Shown here: positions 6,727 through 15,489 of the stretch, one piece after another
Numbering within the stretch: position 1 is the first letter of the stretch
Layout of the letters: each line of letters begins with the position of its first letter
From: Sphingomonadales bacterium
Lineage (GTDB): Bacteria > Pseudomonadota > Alphaproteobacteria > Sphingomonadales > Sphingomonadaceae
Assembly: GCA_013298745.1 (NCBI GenBank)
Contig: JAAFIT010000004.1
Location: 3,026-19,246, forward strand
Reading direction: 5' to 3'
Length of the DNA stretch: 16,221 nt
Position numbers and translations under genes: made by a program
Notes under the pieces: generated by a model
What the model was told of the DNA's origin: nothing
The model's input: the letters and a program-made list of their open reading frames with translations, nothing else
Databases searched by the model: none

Positions 6727-7668
6727 ATGGAAGCGTTGCTGGTAATTTTGCGTGCGTTGGCGGACCCCAGCCGGGTCCGCATTCTGCTGCTTGTGCGCCG
6801 CATGGAGCTTTCGGTCGGCGAAATCGCGGCGGTGCTCGATCAGAGCCAACCCCGGGTCTCGCGCCATATCCGCATTCTCGCTGATGCTGGACTCGTCAGC
6901 CGCGCCAAGGAAGGTGCGTGGGTGTTTGTCCAACTCGGTCCGGCAGCGCAGACGACGCCCGTGCTGGCGATGTTCGATGCGTTGGCCCAGGACGCAGGCT
7001 TCGCCGATCAGGAACGTCTGGCGGTGGTTCGCGCTGAACGCGCTGCGGCCGCAGACGCCTGGTTTGCTGCCCACGCCGAGGATTGGGATCGGGAGCGGTC
7101 ATTGTATGTCGCTGAAACCGCTGTCGAAGCGGCGGTTGCGGCGTCGTTGGGGCCGGCGCCATTGGGCAATCTGCTCGATATCGGCACTGGCACGGGCCGC
7201 ATGATCGAGTTGTTGGGGCCGCGCGCAACCACGGCGCTTGGGATCGATCGCAGTCCGGAAATGTTGCGCCTGGCGCGCGGCCGTATCGAAGCCGAGGGCC
7301 TTGCCCATGGCAGTGTCCGGCGAGGTGACATGTATGCACTGCCGCCGGCCGATGGCAGCATCGATACGGTGGTAATCCACCAGGTCCTGCACTTCGCCGA
7401 TGATCCCGCCGCTGTTATCGCCGAATCGGCGCGGGTGCTGGCACCTGGTGGGCGATTGCTGGTGGTGGATTTCATGCCGCATGGCCGCGAAGAGCTGCGC
7501 AGCCAACAGCGTCATCTGCGGCTCGGTTTTGCCGATAGCCAGATGCTGGAATGGATGGCTGGGGCAGGGCTCGCCGGCCGTGTTGCCGCACGCTTGCCCG
7601 ATCCGCATGCCATCGGCGTGACTTTGTGGCTCGCCACCAAGGTGAAAGACGAAAGGAAAGCGGCATGA
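6727..7668 (+). CDS. ArsR-family regulator fused to a SAM-methyltransferase domain (SahR-like)
   Basis: This is a 313-residue two-domain protein. Residues 1-75 form an ArsR winged helix: LADPSRVRILLL, then ELSVGEIAAVLDQSQPRVSR (recognition helix SQPRVSRHIRIL) and the wing GLVSRAKEGAWVFVQL. After a helical linker, residues about 135-300 are a class I methyltransferase fold with intact SAM-binding motif LLDIGTGTGRMIELL, acidic GIDRSPEML, RRGDMYALP and RVLAPGGRLLVVDF. Fusions of this kind next to metF/metH are known in alphaproteobacteria as putative S-adenosylhomocysteine-responsive repressors; the second domain probably senses SAH/SAM rather than methylating. ATG 6727 is used; a GTG sits immediately before it. 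It overlaps metF by 4 bases (ATGA). The effector is inference. Confidence 0.88.
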   Translation: MEALLVILRALADPSRVRILLLVRRMELSVGEIAAVLDQSQPRVSRHIRILADAGLVSRAKEGAWVFVQLGPAAQTTPVLAMFDALAQDAGFADQERLAVVRAERAAAADAWFAAHAEDWDRERSLYVAETAVEAAVAASLGPAPLGNLLDIGTGTGRMIELLGPRATTALGIDRSPEMLRLARGRIEAEGLAHGSVRRGDMYALPPADGSIDTVVIHQVLHFADDPAAVIAESARVLAPGGRLLVVDFMPHGREELRSQQRHLRLGFADSQMLEWMAGAGLAGRVAARLPDPHAIGVTLWLATKVKDERKAA

Positions 7669-8597
7669 CCCTGTCCGTCCATGACATGACCGAGGCCGCG
7701 CGCGCGCTGAGCGGGCCGCTCTATGCCGATTTGCCCGGCGATATCGCTGTCAGCTTCGAGTTTTTTCCGCCCAAGACGGAAACGATGGAAGCGACCTTGT
7801 GGAGTTCGGTGGAGACGCTGGCCCCGCTGGCACCGCGTTTTGTGTCGGTTACCTATGGCGCCGGCGGATCGACGCGCGAACGCACCCACGCCACGGTGGC
7901 ACGGATCGCCGGCGAAACCGCGATCCCGGCAGCGGCACATCTGACCTGTGTCAATGCCAGCCGTGACGAGATCGATACCATTGTCGATGCCTATTGGGAT
8001 GCCGGGGTTCGCCATATCGTTGCCTTGCGCGGCGATCCGCCGGTGGCTGGCGGCCGCTTCGAAGCGCGTGCCGATGGCTATGCCAGTGCCGCCGAACTGG
8101 TGGCGGGGTTGAAGCGTCGGCATGATTTCGAGATTTCGGTCAGCGCCTATCCCGAAGTCCATCCCGAAGCCGGCAGCCTGTCGCGCGACCTTGATGCGCT
8201 GAAGGCGAAGCTCGATGCCGGGGCGTCCCGCGCCATCACGCAGTTCTTTTTCGAGCCCGAAACTTTCTTCCGGTTTCGCGACCAGGTCGCTGCGGCCGGA
8301 ATCAACGCCGAAATCGTTCCGGGAATTCTGCCGGTCAGTAATTTTGCCCAGTTGCAGCGCATGGCCGTGCCGTGTGCCACCAATGTGCCGGCCTGGATGG
8401 CGCATCTCTTCGAAGGACTCGATGACAAGCCGGCAGCGCGCCAGCTGGTTGCGGCCACTGTCGCTGCCGAACTGTGCCGGCGGCTTTATGCTGGCGGCGT
8501 CCGGCATTTCCATTTCTACACGCTCAACCGCGCCGAACTCTCCTACGCGATCTGCCATATGCTGGGGGTTCGCCCGACCATGAGGAATGCCGCATGA
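7665..8597 (+). CDS. metF: 5,10-methylenetetrahydrofolate reductase
   Basis: MetF reduces 5,10-methylenetetrahydrofolate to 5-methyltetrahydrofolate with FAD and NADH, supplying the methyl group for methionine synthase. The 310-residue protein has the single-domain bacterial length. Key blocks are VSFEFFPPKTE with catalytic Glu32, VTYGAGGSTRERT (about 62-74), AAAHLTCV, the FAD-binding IVALRGDPP, SVSAYPEVHPEA, ITQFFFEPETFFRF and GILPVSN. A C-terminal HFHFYTLNRAEL matches the family end. It starts within the stop of the regulator (ATGA), with AGGAAA upstream, and its own stop overlaps the metH1 start in the same manner, so all three are translationally coupled. Confidence 0.96.
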   Translation: MTLSVHDMTEAARALSGPLYADLPGDIAVSFEFFPPKTETMEATLWSSVETLAPLAPRFVSVTYGAGGSTRERTHATVARIAGETAIPAAAHLTCVNASRDEIDTIVDAYWDAGVRHIVALRGDPPVAGGRFEARADGYASAAELVAGLKRRHDFEISVSAYPEVHPEAGSLSRDLDALKAKLDAGASRAITQFFFEPETFFRFRDQVAAAGINAEIVPGILPVSNFAQLQRMAVPCATNVPAWMAHLFEGLDDKPAARQLVAATVAAELCRRLYAGGVRHFHFYTLNRAELSYAICHMLGVRPTMRNAA

Positions 8598-9652
8598 AGA
8601 CCCCGAGCAAGGCGGCCGAACGGCTGCGCGCCGAAGCCGCCAAACGCATCCTGATTACAGATGGGGCATGGGGAACGATGATCCAGACCTTCGGGCTGGG
8701 TGAGGCGGACTATGCCGGGACGCTGGGGCTGGCGCATGAGCAGAAAGGCAACAACGACATGTTGTGCCTGACTCGCCCTGACATCATCGAAACCATCACG
8801 CGCGGCTATCTTGAGGCCGGTTCCGATATCGTGTCGACCAACACGTTTTCGTCGACGACGATCAGCCAGGCTGATTACGGCGCCGAACATCTTGTCCGCG
8901 ATCTGAACCTGGCGGCCGCCGGCATTGCTCGTCGCCTCGCCGATCGCTTCGAAGCTCAGGACGGGCGGCCGCGCTTCGTTGCTGGTGCGCTCGGCCCGAC
9001 CAACAAGACGCTGTCACTGTCGCCCAACGTCAACGACCCGGGCTTCCGCGAAGTCGATTATGATCAGGTCAAGTCAGTCTATGCCGAGCAGATCACGGCG
9101 CTGCTCGACGGTGGTTGCGATTTCATCCTGATTGAAACGATCTTCGACACGCTCAACGCCAAGGCCGCGATCATGGCGGTCCTTGAAGAAAGCGATCGCC
9201 GCGGTGTCGAAATTCCGATCATGCTGTCGATGACGATCACCGACATGTCGGGTCGCAACCTTTCGGGCCATGCCATCGACAGCTTCTGGTATGCCGTCCG
9301 CCACGCAAAGCCGCTGACCATCGGGCTCAACTGTTCGTTCGGTGCCGATCTGCTGCGTCCGCATGTGCAGGCGATTGCCGGGATCGCCGACACGCTGGTC
9401 ATGGCGTATCCCAACGCCGGGCTGCCCAATGATCTTGGCCAATATGACGAGGCCGCCGCCAAGACCGGGTCGCTGGTTGAGCTTTGGGCGAAAGAAGGCC
9501 TGATCAATGTCGTTGGTGGATGCTGCGGCACGACGCCTGCGCATATCAAGGCGATGGCCGATGCGGTGCGTTCCTATCCGCCACGTGCCATCCCGGTGCT
9601 ATCCCCGGTGACTCGCTTGACCGGGCTCGATCCGATGATTCTGGCGGCTTGA
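8594..9652 (+). CDS. metH: Methionine synthase part 1: homocysteine-binding (zinc) domain protein
   Basis: This is a 352-residue homocysteine S-methyltransferase barrel equal to the first domain of E. coli MetH. It binds and activates homocysteine through zinc; the ligands are Cys247 (GLNCSFG) and Cys310/Cys311 (GGCCGT), at the same numbers as in E. coli MetH. Other blocks include [48 protein letters not shown] and [10 protein letters not shown]. It ends at [11 protein letters not shown], exactly in the linker to the folate domain, and the rest of MetH is encoded by the next gene 4 bases later. On its own it cannot make methionine from methyltetrahydrofolate without the second protein. It overlaps metF by 4 bases. 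Confidence 0.95.
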   Translation: MKTPSKAAERLRAEAAKRILITDGAWGTMIQTFGLGEADYAGTLGLAHEQKGNNDMLCLTRPDIIETITRGYLEAGSDIVSTNTFSSTTISQADYGAEHLVRDLNLAAAGIARRLADRFEAQDGRPRFVAGALGPTNKTLSLSPNVNDPGFREVDYDQVKSVYAEQITALLDGGCDFILIETIFDTLNAKAAIMAVLEESDRRGVEIPIMLSMTITDMSGRNLSGHAIDSFWYAVRHAKPLTIGLNCSFGADLLRPHVQAIAGIADTLVMAYPNAGLPNDLGQYDEAAAKTGSLVELWAKEGLINVVGGCCGTTPAHIKAMADAVRSYPPRAIPVLSPVTRLTGLDPMILAA

Positions 9653-9656
9653 TCTC

Positions 9657-12284
9657 ATGACCACATCTGCAAGTGCACGCTTCACCAATATCGGTGAACG
9701 TACCAACGTCACCGGCTCGGCCCGGTTCAAGAAACTGATCATGGCCGGCGACTATACCGCCGCCGTCGAAGTCGCGCGCCAGCAAGTCGAAAGCGGCGCC
9801 CAGATCCTTGACGTCAACATGGACGAAGGCTTGCTCGACGCGCAGCACGCCATGACGACATTCTTGAAGCTGATCGCTGCCGAACCCGATATCGCGCGCA
9901 TTCCGATCATGGTCGACAGTTCGAAATGGAGCGTCATCGAAGCCGGGTTGAAGTGCGTTTCCGGCAAGCCGATCGTCAATTCGATCAGCATGAAGGAAGG
10001 CGAGGCCGCTTTTCTGGAACAGGCCGCCAAGGTACAGCGTTACGGCGCCGCGGTCGTCATCATGGCGTTCGACGAACAGGGCCAGGCTGACACCTGTGCA
10101 CGCAAGGTCGAAATCTGTGAGCGCGCCTACAAGCTGCTGGTCGCCAATGGCTTTCCGCCGGAAGACATCATCTTTGATCCCAATATCTTTGCTGTTGCGA
10201 CGGGGATCGAAGAACACAACAACTACGGTGTCGATTTCATCGAGGCCTGCCGCGAGATCCGCAAACGCTGCCCGCACGCCCATATTTCGGGTGGGCTTTC
10301 GAACCTGAGCTTCTCCTTCCGCGGCAATGAACCAGTACGCCGCGCCATGCATTCGATCTTTCTCTATCATGCCATCCCGGCCGGCCTCGACATGGCGATC
10401 GTCAATGCCGGCCAGCTCGATGTTTATGACACGATCGATCCCGAACTGCGCGAGGCGTGCGAGGATGTCGTCCTCAACCGCCGTGCCGACGCCACCGATA
10501 GGTTACTCGAAATTGCCGAGCGCTTCCGCGGTGACGGCAGCGTCGCCGAAAAGGCCACCGAGGCCTGGCGCGAATTGCCGGTGACGAAGCGTCTCGAACA
10601 CGCCCTCGTCAAAGGGCTCGATGCCTTTGTTGTCGAGGATACCGAAGAAGCGCGGCTCGAAGCGTTCAACAGCGGCGGCCGCCCGATCGATGTGATCGAA
10701 GGCCCGCTGATGGACGGCATGAATGTGGTCGGCGATCTGTTCGGCAGCGGCAAGATGTTCCTGCCGCAGGTGGTGAAGTCGGCCCGAGTCATGAAAAAGG
10801 CAGTGGCGCATCTGCTGCCCTATATCGAGGCCGAAAAGGCCGAAGGCAGCTCGTCCAAGGGCAAGATCATCATGGCGACCGTCAAGGGCGACGTCCATGA
10901 TATCGGCAAGAACATCGTTGGTGTTGTTCTCCAGTGCAACAATTTCGAGGTCGTCGATCTCGGCGTCATGGTGCCGTTTCAGACGATCCTGAAGGCGGCG
11001 AATGACGAAGGCGCCGACATGATCGGGCTTTCGGGGCTGATCACGCCGTCGCTCGATGAAATGGTGACTGTCGCCACTGAAATGCAGCGTGCCGGGATGA
11101 CGATGCCGTTGCTGATCGGCGGCGCCACCACCAGTCGCGTGCATACCGCATTGCGCATCGCGCCAGCCTATGATGGCCCGGTGATCCATGTCCTCGATGC
11201 CAGCCGCGCTGTCGGGGTGGCGGGGACGATGGTCAGTGACACGCTGAAGGATGATCTCGTCGCCGCGACAGCGCGCGAATATGAAGAGATCCGCATCAAG
11301 CGCGCCAACAGCGGCCAATCGGCTTTGGTGTCGCTCGAAGATGCCCGTGCCAACGCCTTCAAGCCGGATTTTGCCGCGCATCCACCGGTGCGCCCGGCCT
11401 GGACGGGGTTGCAGACTATCGATGATGTGACGGTAGCCGATCTCATTCCCTACATCGATTGGACGCCATTCTTTCAGGCGTGGGAGCTTGCCGGCAATTT
11501 CCCGGCAATTCTGACCGACGATATCGTCGGCGAAAGCGCAACCAATCTGTTCGCGGATGCGCAGAAGATGCTCGGGCAGATCGTTGAGGAGAATTGGCTG
11601 CGGCCGCGCGGCATTGTGGCGATCTGGCCGGCCCGGCGCGAGGGCGACGACGTGGTGGTGTTCGAAGGCGACAACCGAGCCGAGGAACTCGCCCGTTTCC
11701 CGTTCCTGCGCCAGCAAATCGCCAAGCGGGAAGGGCGGGCCAATTCGTGCCTCGCCGATTTCGTCTCGCCGGATGGTGACTGGCTCGGCGGCTTTGCCGT
11801 CACGGCCGGCGACGGCATCGAGCCGCATCTGGCGCGCTTCAAGGCGGCACATGATGATTATCAGGACATTTTGCTGAAGGCGCTCGCCGACCGGCTTGCC
11901 GAAGCCTTTGCCGAATTCCTGCACCAACGAGTCCGCCGTGAGATCTGGGGCTATGAAACCAGCCCCAGGCAATCGAACGCCGATTTGATCCGCGAACAGT
12001 ACAAGGGCATTCGCCCGGCGCCCGGCTATCCGGCGTGCCCCGAGCATAGTCTGAAGGCGACATTGTTCGATCTGATGCAGACGACGGCGCATACCGGCAT
12101 CACGCTGACCGAAAGCTTTGCGATGCTGCCGACGGCGAGCGTTTCGGGCTTTTATTTTGCGCATCCCGAAAGCCACTACTTTGGCGTGGCGCGCATCGGT
12201 CGTGATCAGCTTGAGGAGTATGCAACCCGCCGCGGTGTCAGCGTGGAGCAAGCCGAAACCTGGTGCCGCCCCAACCTTGACTGA
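9657..12284 (+). CDS. metH: Methionine synthase part 2: folate, cobalamin and reactivation domains
   Basis: This 875-residue protein is equivalent to residues from about 355 onward of E. coli MetH. Domain order: pterin-binding barrel (about 5-265: [57 protein letters not shown]), four-helix cap (about 300-395), Rossmann B12 domain (about 400-535) with DVHDIGKN and cobalt-ligand His414, then the AdoMet reactivation domain (about 560-865) with [12 protein letters not shown] (Arg786, Gly790, Tyr791 of RxxxGY) near the end. All catalytic motifs seem intact, so it should work in trans with part 1. No ribosome-binding site is obvious before ATG 9657, suggesting re-initiation after the preceding stop. 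Confidence 0.95.
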   Translation: MTTSASARFTNIGERTNVTGSARFKKLIMAGDYTAAVEVARQQVESGAQILDVNMDEGLLDAQHAMTTFLKLIAAEPDIARIPIMVDSSKWSVIEAGLKCVSGKPIVNSISMKEGEAAFLEQAAKVQRYGAAVVIMAFDEQGQADTCARKVEICERAYKLLVANGFPPEDIIFDPNIFAVATGIEEHNNYGVDFIEACREIRKRCPHAHISGGLSNLSFSFRGNEPVRRAMHSIFLYHAIPAGLDMAIVNAGQLDVYDTIDPELREACEDVVLNRRADATDRLLEIAERFRGDGSVAEKATEAWRELPVTKRLEHALVKGLDAFVVEDTEEARLEAFNSGGRPIDVIEGPLMDGMNVVGDLFGSGKMFLPQVVKSARVMKKAVAHLLPYIEAEKAEGSSSKGKIIMATVKGDVHDIGKNIVGVVLQCNNFEVVDLGVMVPFQTILKAANDEGADMIGLSGLITPSLDEMVTVATEMQRAGMTMPLLIGGATTSRVHTALRIAPAYDGPVIHVLDASRAVGVAGTMVSDTLKDDLVAATAREYEEIRIKRANSGQSALVSLEDARANAFKPDFAAHPPVRPAWTGLQTIDDVTVADLIPYIDWTPFFQAWELAGNFPAILTDDIVGESATNLFADAQKMLGQIVEENWLRPRGIVAIWPARREGDDVVVFEGDNRAEELARFPFLRQQIAKREGRANSCLADFVSPDGDWLGGFAVTAGDGIEPHLARFKAAHDDYQDILLKALADRLAEAFAEFLHQRVRREIWGYETSPRQSNADLIREQYKGIRPAPGYPACPEHSLKATLFDLMQTTAHTGITLTESFAMLPTASVSGFYFAHPESHYFGVARIGRDQLEEYATRRGVSVEQAETWCRPNLD

Positions 12285-12297
12285 TAATTTGCCGATT

Positions 12298-13503
12298 ATG
12301 GTGTCGGCGTTCGGCGCGCTGACACTGGGCATCATCGCCTATTTTCTCGGCGCTGGGCTGACCCGGCGGTTCCGGCTGCTGTCGGCCTACAGCATTCCGG
12401 AGCCGGTCAGCGGCGGGCTGGTGGCAGCGGTCGCAGCCTTGATCGTCGTGGCGACGACGGGCCGACCCATCCACTATGATCTTGCCGCCCGCGACGCGTT
12501 GCTGGTCTATTTCTTCACGACCATCGGCCTCAACGCCCGTCTCGATGATCTGCGCAAGGGTGGCCCGGTGCTGGCGCTCATGTTGGCGCTGACCCTGATG
12601 TTCATGGTGGTGCAGGCGGCTGCGGGTGTTGGCGTCGCGCGACTGTTCGGCTTGCCGGGCGCAGCGGGCGTCATGCTCGGCACGGCGTCACTGATCGGCG
12701 GGCACGGCACGTCGATCGCCTGGGGTCCGACGATTTCCAACGTGCATGGCGTGGTTGGCGGCGCCGAGCTTGGAATTGCCATGGCGACGGTCGGGCTGAT
12801 CGTCGCCAGTGTTCTCGGTGGCCCGATTGCCAGGTTCCTGATCGCGCGTGGCAAGCTGGCAGCGCCGCAAGCCGATAACGAAATTGTGGCCACTGCCGCC
12901 AGCCCCGATCCCGGCGCCCGAGATCGCATCACCCAGATTGCGTTGATGCGCAGTATATTGTGGATCCATGCCGCGATTTTTATCGGTACGGCCGCTCATG
13001 AAGGTTTTCAGGCGACGGGCATCAAGCTGCCACTGTTCGTGCCGTGCCTGATCGCCGGCATCATCCTGTCGAACACCGTGCCGCGCTTCGTGAAGCCCTT
13101 GGCGACTCCTGCCGATACGCCGGCGCTCGCGCTGATTTCCGAATTCAGCCTGTCCGTGTTCCTGTCCATGTCGTTGATGAGCATGGAATTGTGGACGCTG
13201 GCGAGCAGTGCCGGGGTGCTGCTTGTCGCTATTGGCGTTCAAACGTTGCTTGCAGCCGCCTTTATCATCCTTGTCGTGTTCCCGGTGCTCGGCCGCAACT
13301 ATTTCGCCGCAGTGATGGCGGCGGGCTCTACCGGGCTGATGCTCGGTGCAACGCCGACCGCGATCGCCAACATGAACGCGGTGACACAGCGCTATGGCCC
13401 GGCGCCGCTAGCGTTCATCGTGCTGCCACTGGTGTCGGCGTTCTTTGTCGATATCGCCAACGCCTTTGTCATCCAGGCGGTGCTGGCCGCGACGAGCGGC
13501 TGA
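12298..13503 (+). CDS. gltS: GltS-type sodium/glutamate symporter
   Basis: This is an inner-membrane secondary transporter of 401 residues, the same length as E. coli GltS, with about ten or more hydrophobic segments. Family marks are YSIPEPVSGGLVAA, DALLVYFFTTIGLNA, SLIGGHGTSIAWGP in the first re-entrant loop region and GATPTAIANMNAVTQRYGP in the second, with FFVDIANAFVI near the end. GltS imports glutamate with sodium; substrate specificity here is inferred by family only. It starts 13 bases after metH part 2, so it probably belongs to that transcript. The ATG at 12298 lacks a clear ribosome-binding site; TTG at 12277 or 12289 in frame are alternatives. Its stop is 3 bases from the stop of the PEP-CTERM gene opposite. 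Confidence 0.9.
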   Translation: MVSAFGALTLGIIAYFLGAGLTRRFRLLSAYSIPEPVSGGLVAAVAALIVVATTGRPIHYDLAARDALLVYFFTTIGLNARLDDLRKGGPVLALMLALTLMFMVVQAAAGVGVARLFGLPGAAGVMLGTASLIGGHGTSIAWGPTISNVHGVVGGAELGIAMATVGLIVASVLGGPIARFLIARGKLAAPQADNEIVATAASPDPGARDRITQIALMRSILWIHAAIFIGTAAHEGFQATGIKLPLFVPCLIAGIILSNTVPRFVKPLATPADTPALALISEFSLSVFLSMSLMSMELWTLASSAGVLLVAIGVQTLLAAAFIILVVFPVLGRNYFAAVMAAGSTGLMLGATPTAIANMNAVTQRYGPAPLAFIVLPLVSAFFVDIANAFVIQAVLAATSG

Positions 13504-13506
13504 GGG

Positions 13507-14142
13507 TCAGGCCGCCGCCAGACGCTGTCGACGTGCGACCGCGCCGATCAAACCAAAACCGGCGATCAGCAGTGCCCAGCTTGTCGGCTCGGGGACGCCG
13601 GGGGGGACGTCCCGAAGGCCGAGGCGCAAATCGTCGATGGCAAACTCGGTCGCCGAACTGAACTCGAAGCGCGTGAGATATTGCGGCGAACTGTCATCGC
13701 CGAAGTTGAAAAAGAAGTTGGTGGTGTTGCCAGCGGTGGCGCTATCGAAGCGCAAGACTTCGCTTGCCGTGTTGGTGTCATAATCCCAAACCTGAAGTCG
13801 GATCGGATCGACGCCCGTAACCAGTGCCGAAACGGCCGGCCAGCTATAGTTGAATTTGTCGAAGATGTTGAGGCTGATGCTGGTGCCGACATAGACCTGC
13901 GACCCCGATGCCGCTGGAAAAGCCGCAGTCCCTAGTTCAACGCTACCGCCACTTAATATGCCAAGGCAATCCTCGGCGGGAAAAGCGACCGAGCAGAAAT
14001 TGAACGAGCGCGGACCGGTGGCATATCCTTCGAAATCTTCGAGGATCTGACTGCCATTCTCCGACTGCACGGCAACGGCCGGCGCCGCCATGGCGAGCAT
14101 GGCCGCCGAAAGCGCCACCGTCTGAAACGCAATGCGTGCCAT
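13507..14142 (-). CDS. PEP-CTERM sorting domain protein
   Basis: This is a secreted protein of 211 residues. It has an N-terminal signal peptide (MARIAFQTVALSAAMLAMAA, probable cleavage near AVA), a mature region of about 155 residues rich in Ser, Thr, Asn and aromatic residues, and a C-terminal sorting signal: VPEPTSW (about 183-189), a hydrophobic helix ALLIAGFGLIGAVA and a basic RRQR end. Such tails are cut and anchored by exosortase in bacteria that make exopolysaccharide. Two cysteines (NFCSVAFPAEDC) could form a disulfide. No known domain was recognised in the mature part. ATG 14142 is chosen because AGGAGA lies 7 bases upstream; a TTG at 14148 is too close to it. Confidence 0.88.
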   Translation of the reverse strand: MARIAFQTVALSAAMLAMAAPAVAVQSENGSQILEDFEGYATGPRSFNFCSVAFPAEDCLGILSGGSVELGTAAFPAASGSQVYVGTSISLNIFDKFNYSWPAVSALVTGVDPIRLQVWDYDTNTASEVLRFDSATAGNTTNFFFNFGDDSSPQYLTRFEFSSATEFAIDDLRLGLRDVPPGVPEPTSWALLIAGFGLIGAVARRQRLAAA

Positions 14143-14191
14143 CGTCAACTCTCCTGCGGATGTCTTAGCGTCTTACGTCCCCAATCAGGTT

Positions 14192-14626
14192 TCAAGACTT
14201 TGGTTCACCCGTCATCCGCGCCGCTACCTTTGCCGCGTCGATCAGCGTGATCGTCGAGGTGCCCTTGGCGAGCAACTTGCCGTTGGAATCGGTGAGCTTA
14301 CCTTCAGCGAACAGCGTGCGGCCGCCTCCCCCTTCGATCCAGCCCTCGGCGATGACGAGGCCGGGATTGGTTGCAGCGAAATAGCTGATCTTGAGTTCAA
14401 GGCTGATCGGCACACGCTCATTGCCGAATTTGGCGATGACGGCGTGGGCCATCGCAGCGTCGATCCAGCCCGCCACAAAGCCGCCCTGCGCCACGCCACC
14501 CGAATGGCACATGTCGGGGCGACAGCGATATTCGATCGCGGCATGGCCGGGGTCGAAGCGAATGAGGCGGACCTGGCCGAGCGATTGCTGCAGGCCGCCG
14601 CCGAAACCGGGTTCCTTGTCGCTCAT
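14192..14626 (-). CDS. PaaI-type hotdog-fold thioesterase
   Basis: This is a predicted acyl-CoA thioesterase of 144 residues in the 4HBT/PaaI hotdog superfamily. The central helix region reads CHSGGVAQGGFVAGWIDAAM (about 40-59), the hotdog sausage helix with the HSGG and Asp positions used by the family; it is followed by VPISLELKISYFAATNPG and a GRTLFAEGKLTD strand, then TSTITLI. The acyl substrate is not readable. Its ATG at 14626 overlaps the stop of the YghU-like GST by 4 bases, so the two are translationally coupled and probably co-expressed; a functional link between thioester hydrolysis and glutathione chemistry is only inference. Confidence 0.85.
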   Translation of the reverse strand: MSDKEPGFGGGLQQSLGQVRLIRFDPGHAAIEYRCRPDMCHSGGVAQGGFVAGWIDAAMAHAVIAKFGNERVPISLELKISYFAATNPGLVIAEGWIEGGGGRTLFAEGKLTDSNGKLLAKGTSTITLIDAAKVAARMTGEPKS

Positions 14627-15489
14627 GCCGGCTTGCCGATCTTGTCCTGGGTTCTGGTTTCGAAATCGCTGGCGTCATGGCGCTCGTGGAGCTGGCTCGC
14701 CGGGTCGCCATAGACACGGTTGACCATGCGACCGCGCTTGACGGCCGGGCGCTCGGCGATCTGATCGGTCCAGCGCTGAACGTGCTGGTAATCCTGCACC
14801 GAAAGGAATTCGCCGCCTTCGTACAGCAGCCCCTTCACCAGCGCGCCATACCAGGGCCAGATCGCCATATCGGCGATGCTATATTCGTCACCAGCGATAT
14901 ACTCGTTTTTGGCAAGGTGCTGGTCGAGCACGTCGAGTTGGCGCTTTACCTCCATCGCATAGCGATCGATGGCATATTCGATCTTGATCGGGGCATAGGC
15001 GTAGAAATGCCCGAAACCACCGCCGAGGAACGGCACGGCGCCGATGCTCCAGAACAGCCACGACAGCGCTTCAGTGCGCTTGGCCGGATCGGTCGGCAGA
15101 AAGGCACCGAATTTTTCGGCGAGATAAAGCAGGATGGCGCCCGATTCGAACACGCGCTGCGGGGTGGGGCCCGAATGATCCACCATCGCCGGTATTTTCG
15201 AGTTGGGATTGGCGGCGACAAAACCGCTGCCGAACTGCGCCAGCGCGCCGATGTTGATCAGCCAGGCATCATATTCGGCACCCGCATGCCCGGCGGCGAG
15301 CAGTTCCTCGAGCATCACCGTCACCTTGACGCCATTCGGCGTGCCCAGCGAATAGAGCTGCAAGGGATGCTTGCCGACCGGCAACTCGGCATCGTGCCGT
15401 GCACCGGCCGTTGGGCGGTTCATCGCGGCAAAGCGCCCGCCGAATTCCGGGTTGTAGGTCCAGACTTTGGGCGGAACATAATCGGTCAT
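14623..15489 (-). CDS. yghU: YghU-like glutathione transferase / disulfide-bond reductase
   Basis: This 288-residue protein has the same length as E. coli YghU and the same block order: VPPKVWTYN, NRPTAGARHDAELPVGKHPL, LYSLGTPNGVKVTVMLEEL, AEYDAWLINIG, GFVAANPNSKIPA, RVFESGAILLYLAEKFG, FLGGGFGHFYAYAPIKIEYA, AGDEYSIADMAIWPW, HVQRWTDQIAERPAVKRGR and LHERHDASDFETRTQDK at the end. YghU is a Nu-class enzyme that binds two glutathione molecules in the cytosol and shows disulfide reductase activity; the TPNG turn is present. The start at 15489 has AAGGA about 7 bases upstream. It overlaps the thioesterase gene by 4 bases and follows the sigma-factor gene after 92 bases on the same strand. Confidence 0.95.
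   Translation of the reverse strand: MTDYVPPKVWTYNPEFGGRFAAMNRPTAGARHDAELPVGKHPLQLYSLGTPNGVKVTVMLEELLAAGHAGAEYDAWLINIGALAQFGSGFVAANPNSKIPAMVDHSGPTPQRVFESGAILLYLAEKFGAFLPTDPAKRTEALSWLFWSIGAVPFLGGGFGHFYAYAPIKIEYAIDRYAMEVKRQLDVLDQHLAKNEYIAGDEYSIADMAIWPWYGALVKGLLYEGGEFLSVQDYQHVQRWTDQIAERPAVKRGRMVNRVYGDPASQLHERHDASDFETRTQDKIGKPA

Noticed and set aside
5799..6884. Plus-strand open frame of 361 codons opposite mlaA
   Set aside because: Antisense to clear MlaA motifs and running into the regulator in another frame; no domain seen.
7512..8558. Minus-strand open frame of 348 codons opposite metF
   Set aside because: metF is conserved along its entire length; the opposite frame has no family features.
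9640..9660. metH as a broken pseudogene by frameshift
   Set aside because: The break is exactly in the inter-domain linker, no conserved residues are lost, an ATG is correctly placed and the split is familiar in related bacteria. A sequencing error cannot be fully excluded without relatives.
10503..12335. Minus-strand open frame of 610 codons opposite metH part 2
   Set aside because: It is antisense to a strongly conserved gene, has no recognisable domain and reflects GC-rich codon use; a shadow frame.
13495..13515. Terminator between gltS and the PEP-CTERM gene
   Set aside because: Only 3 bases separate the stop codons, and no GC stem with a T-run was found nearby.
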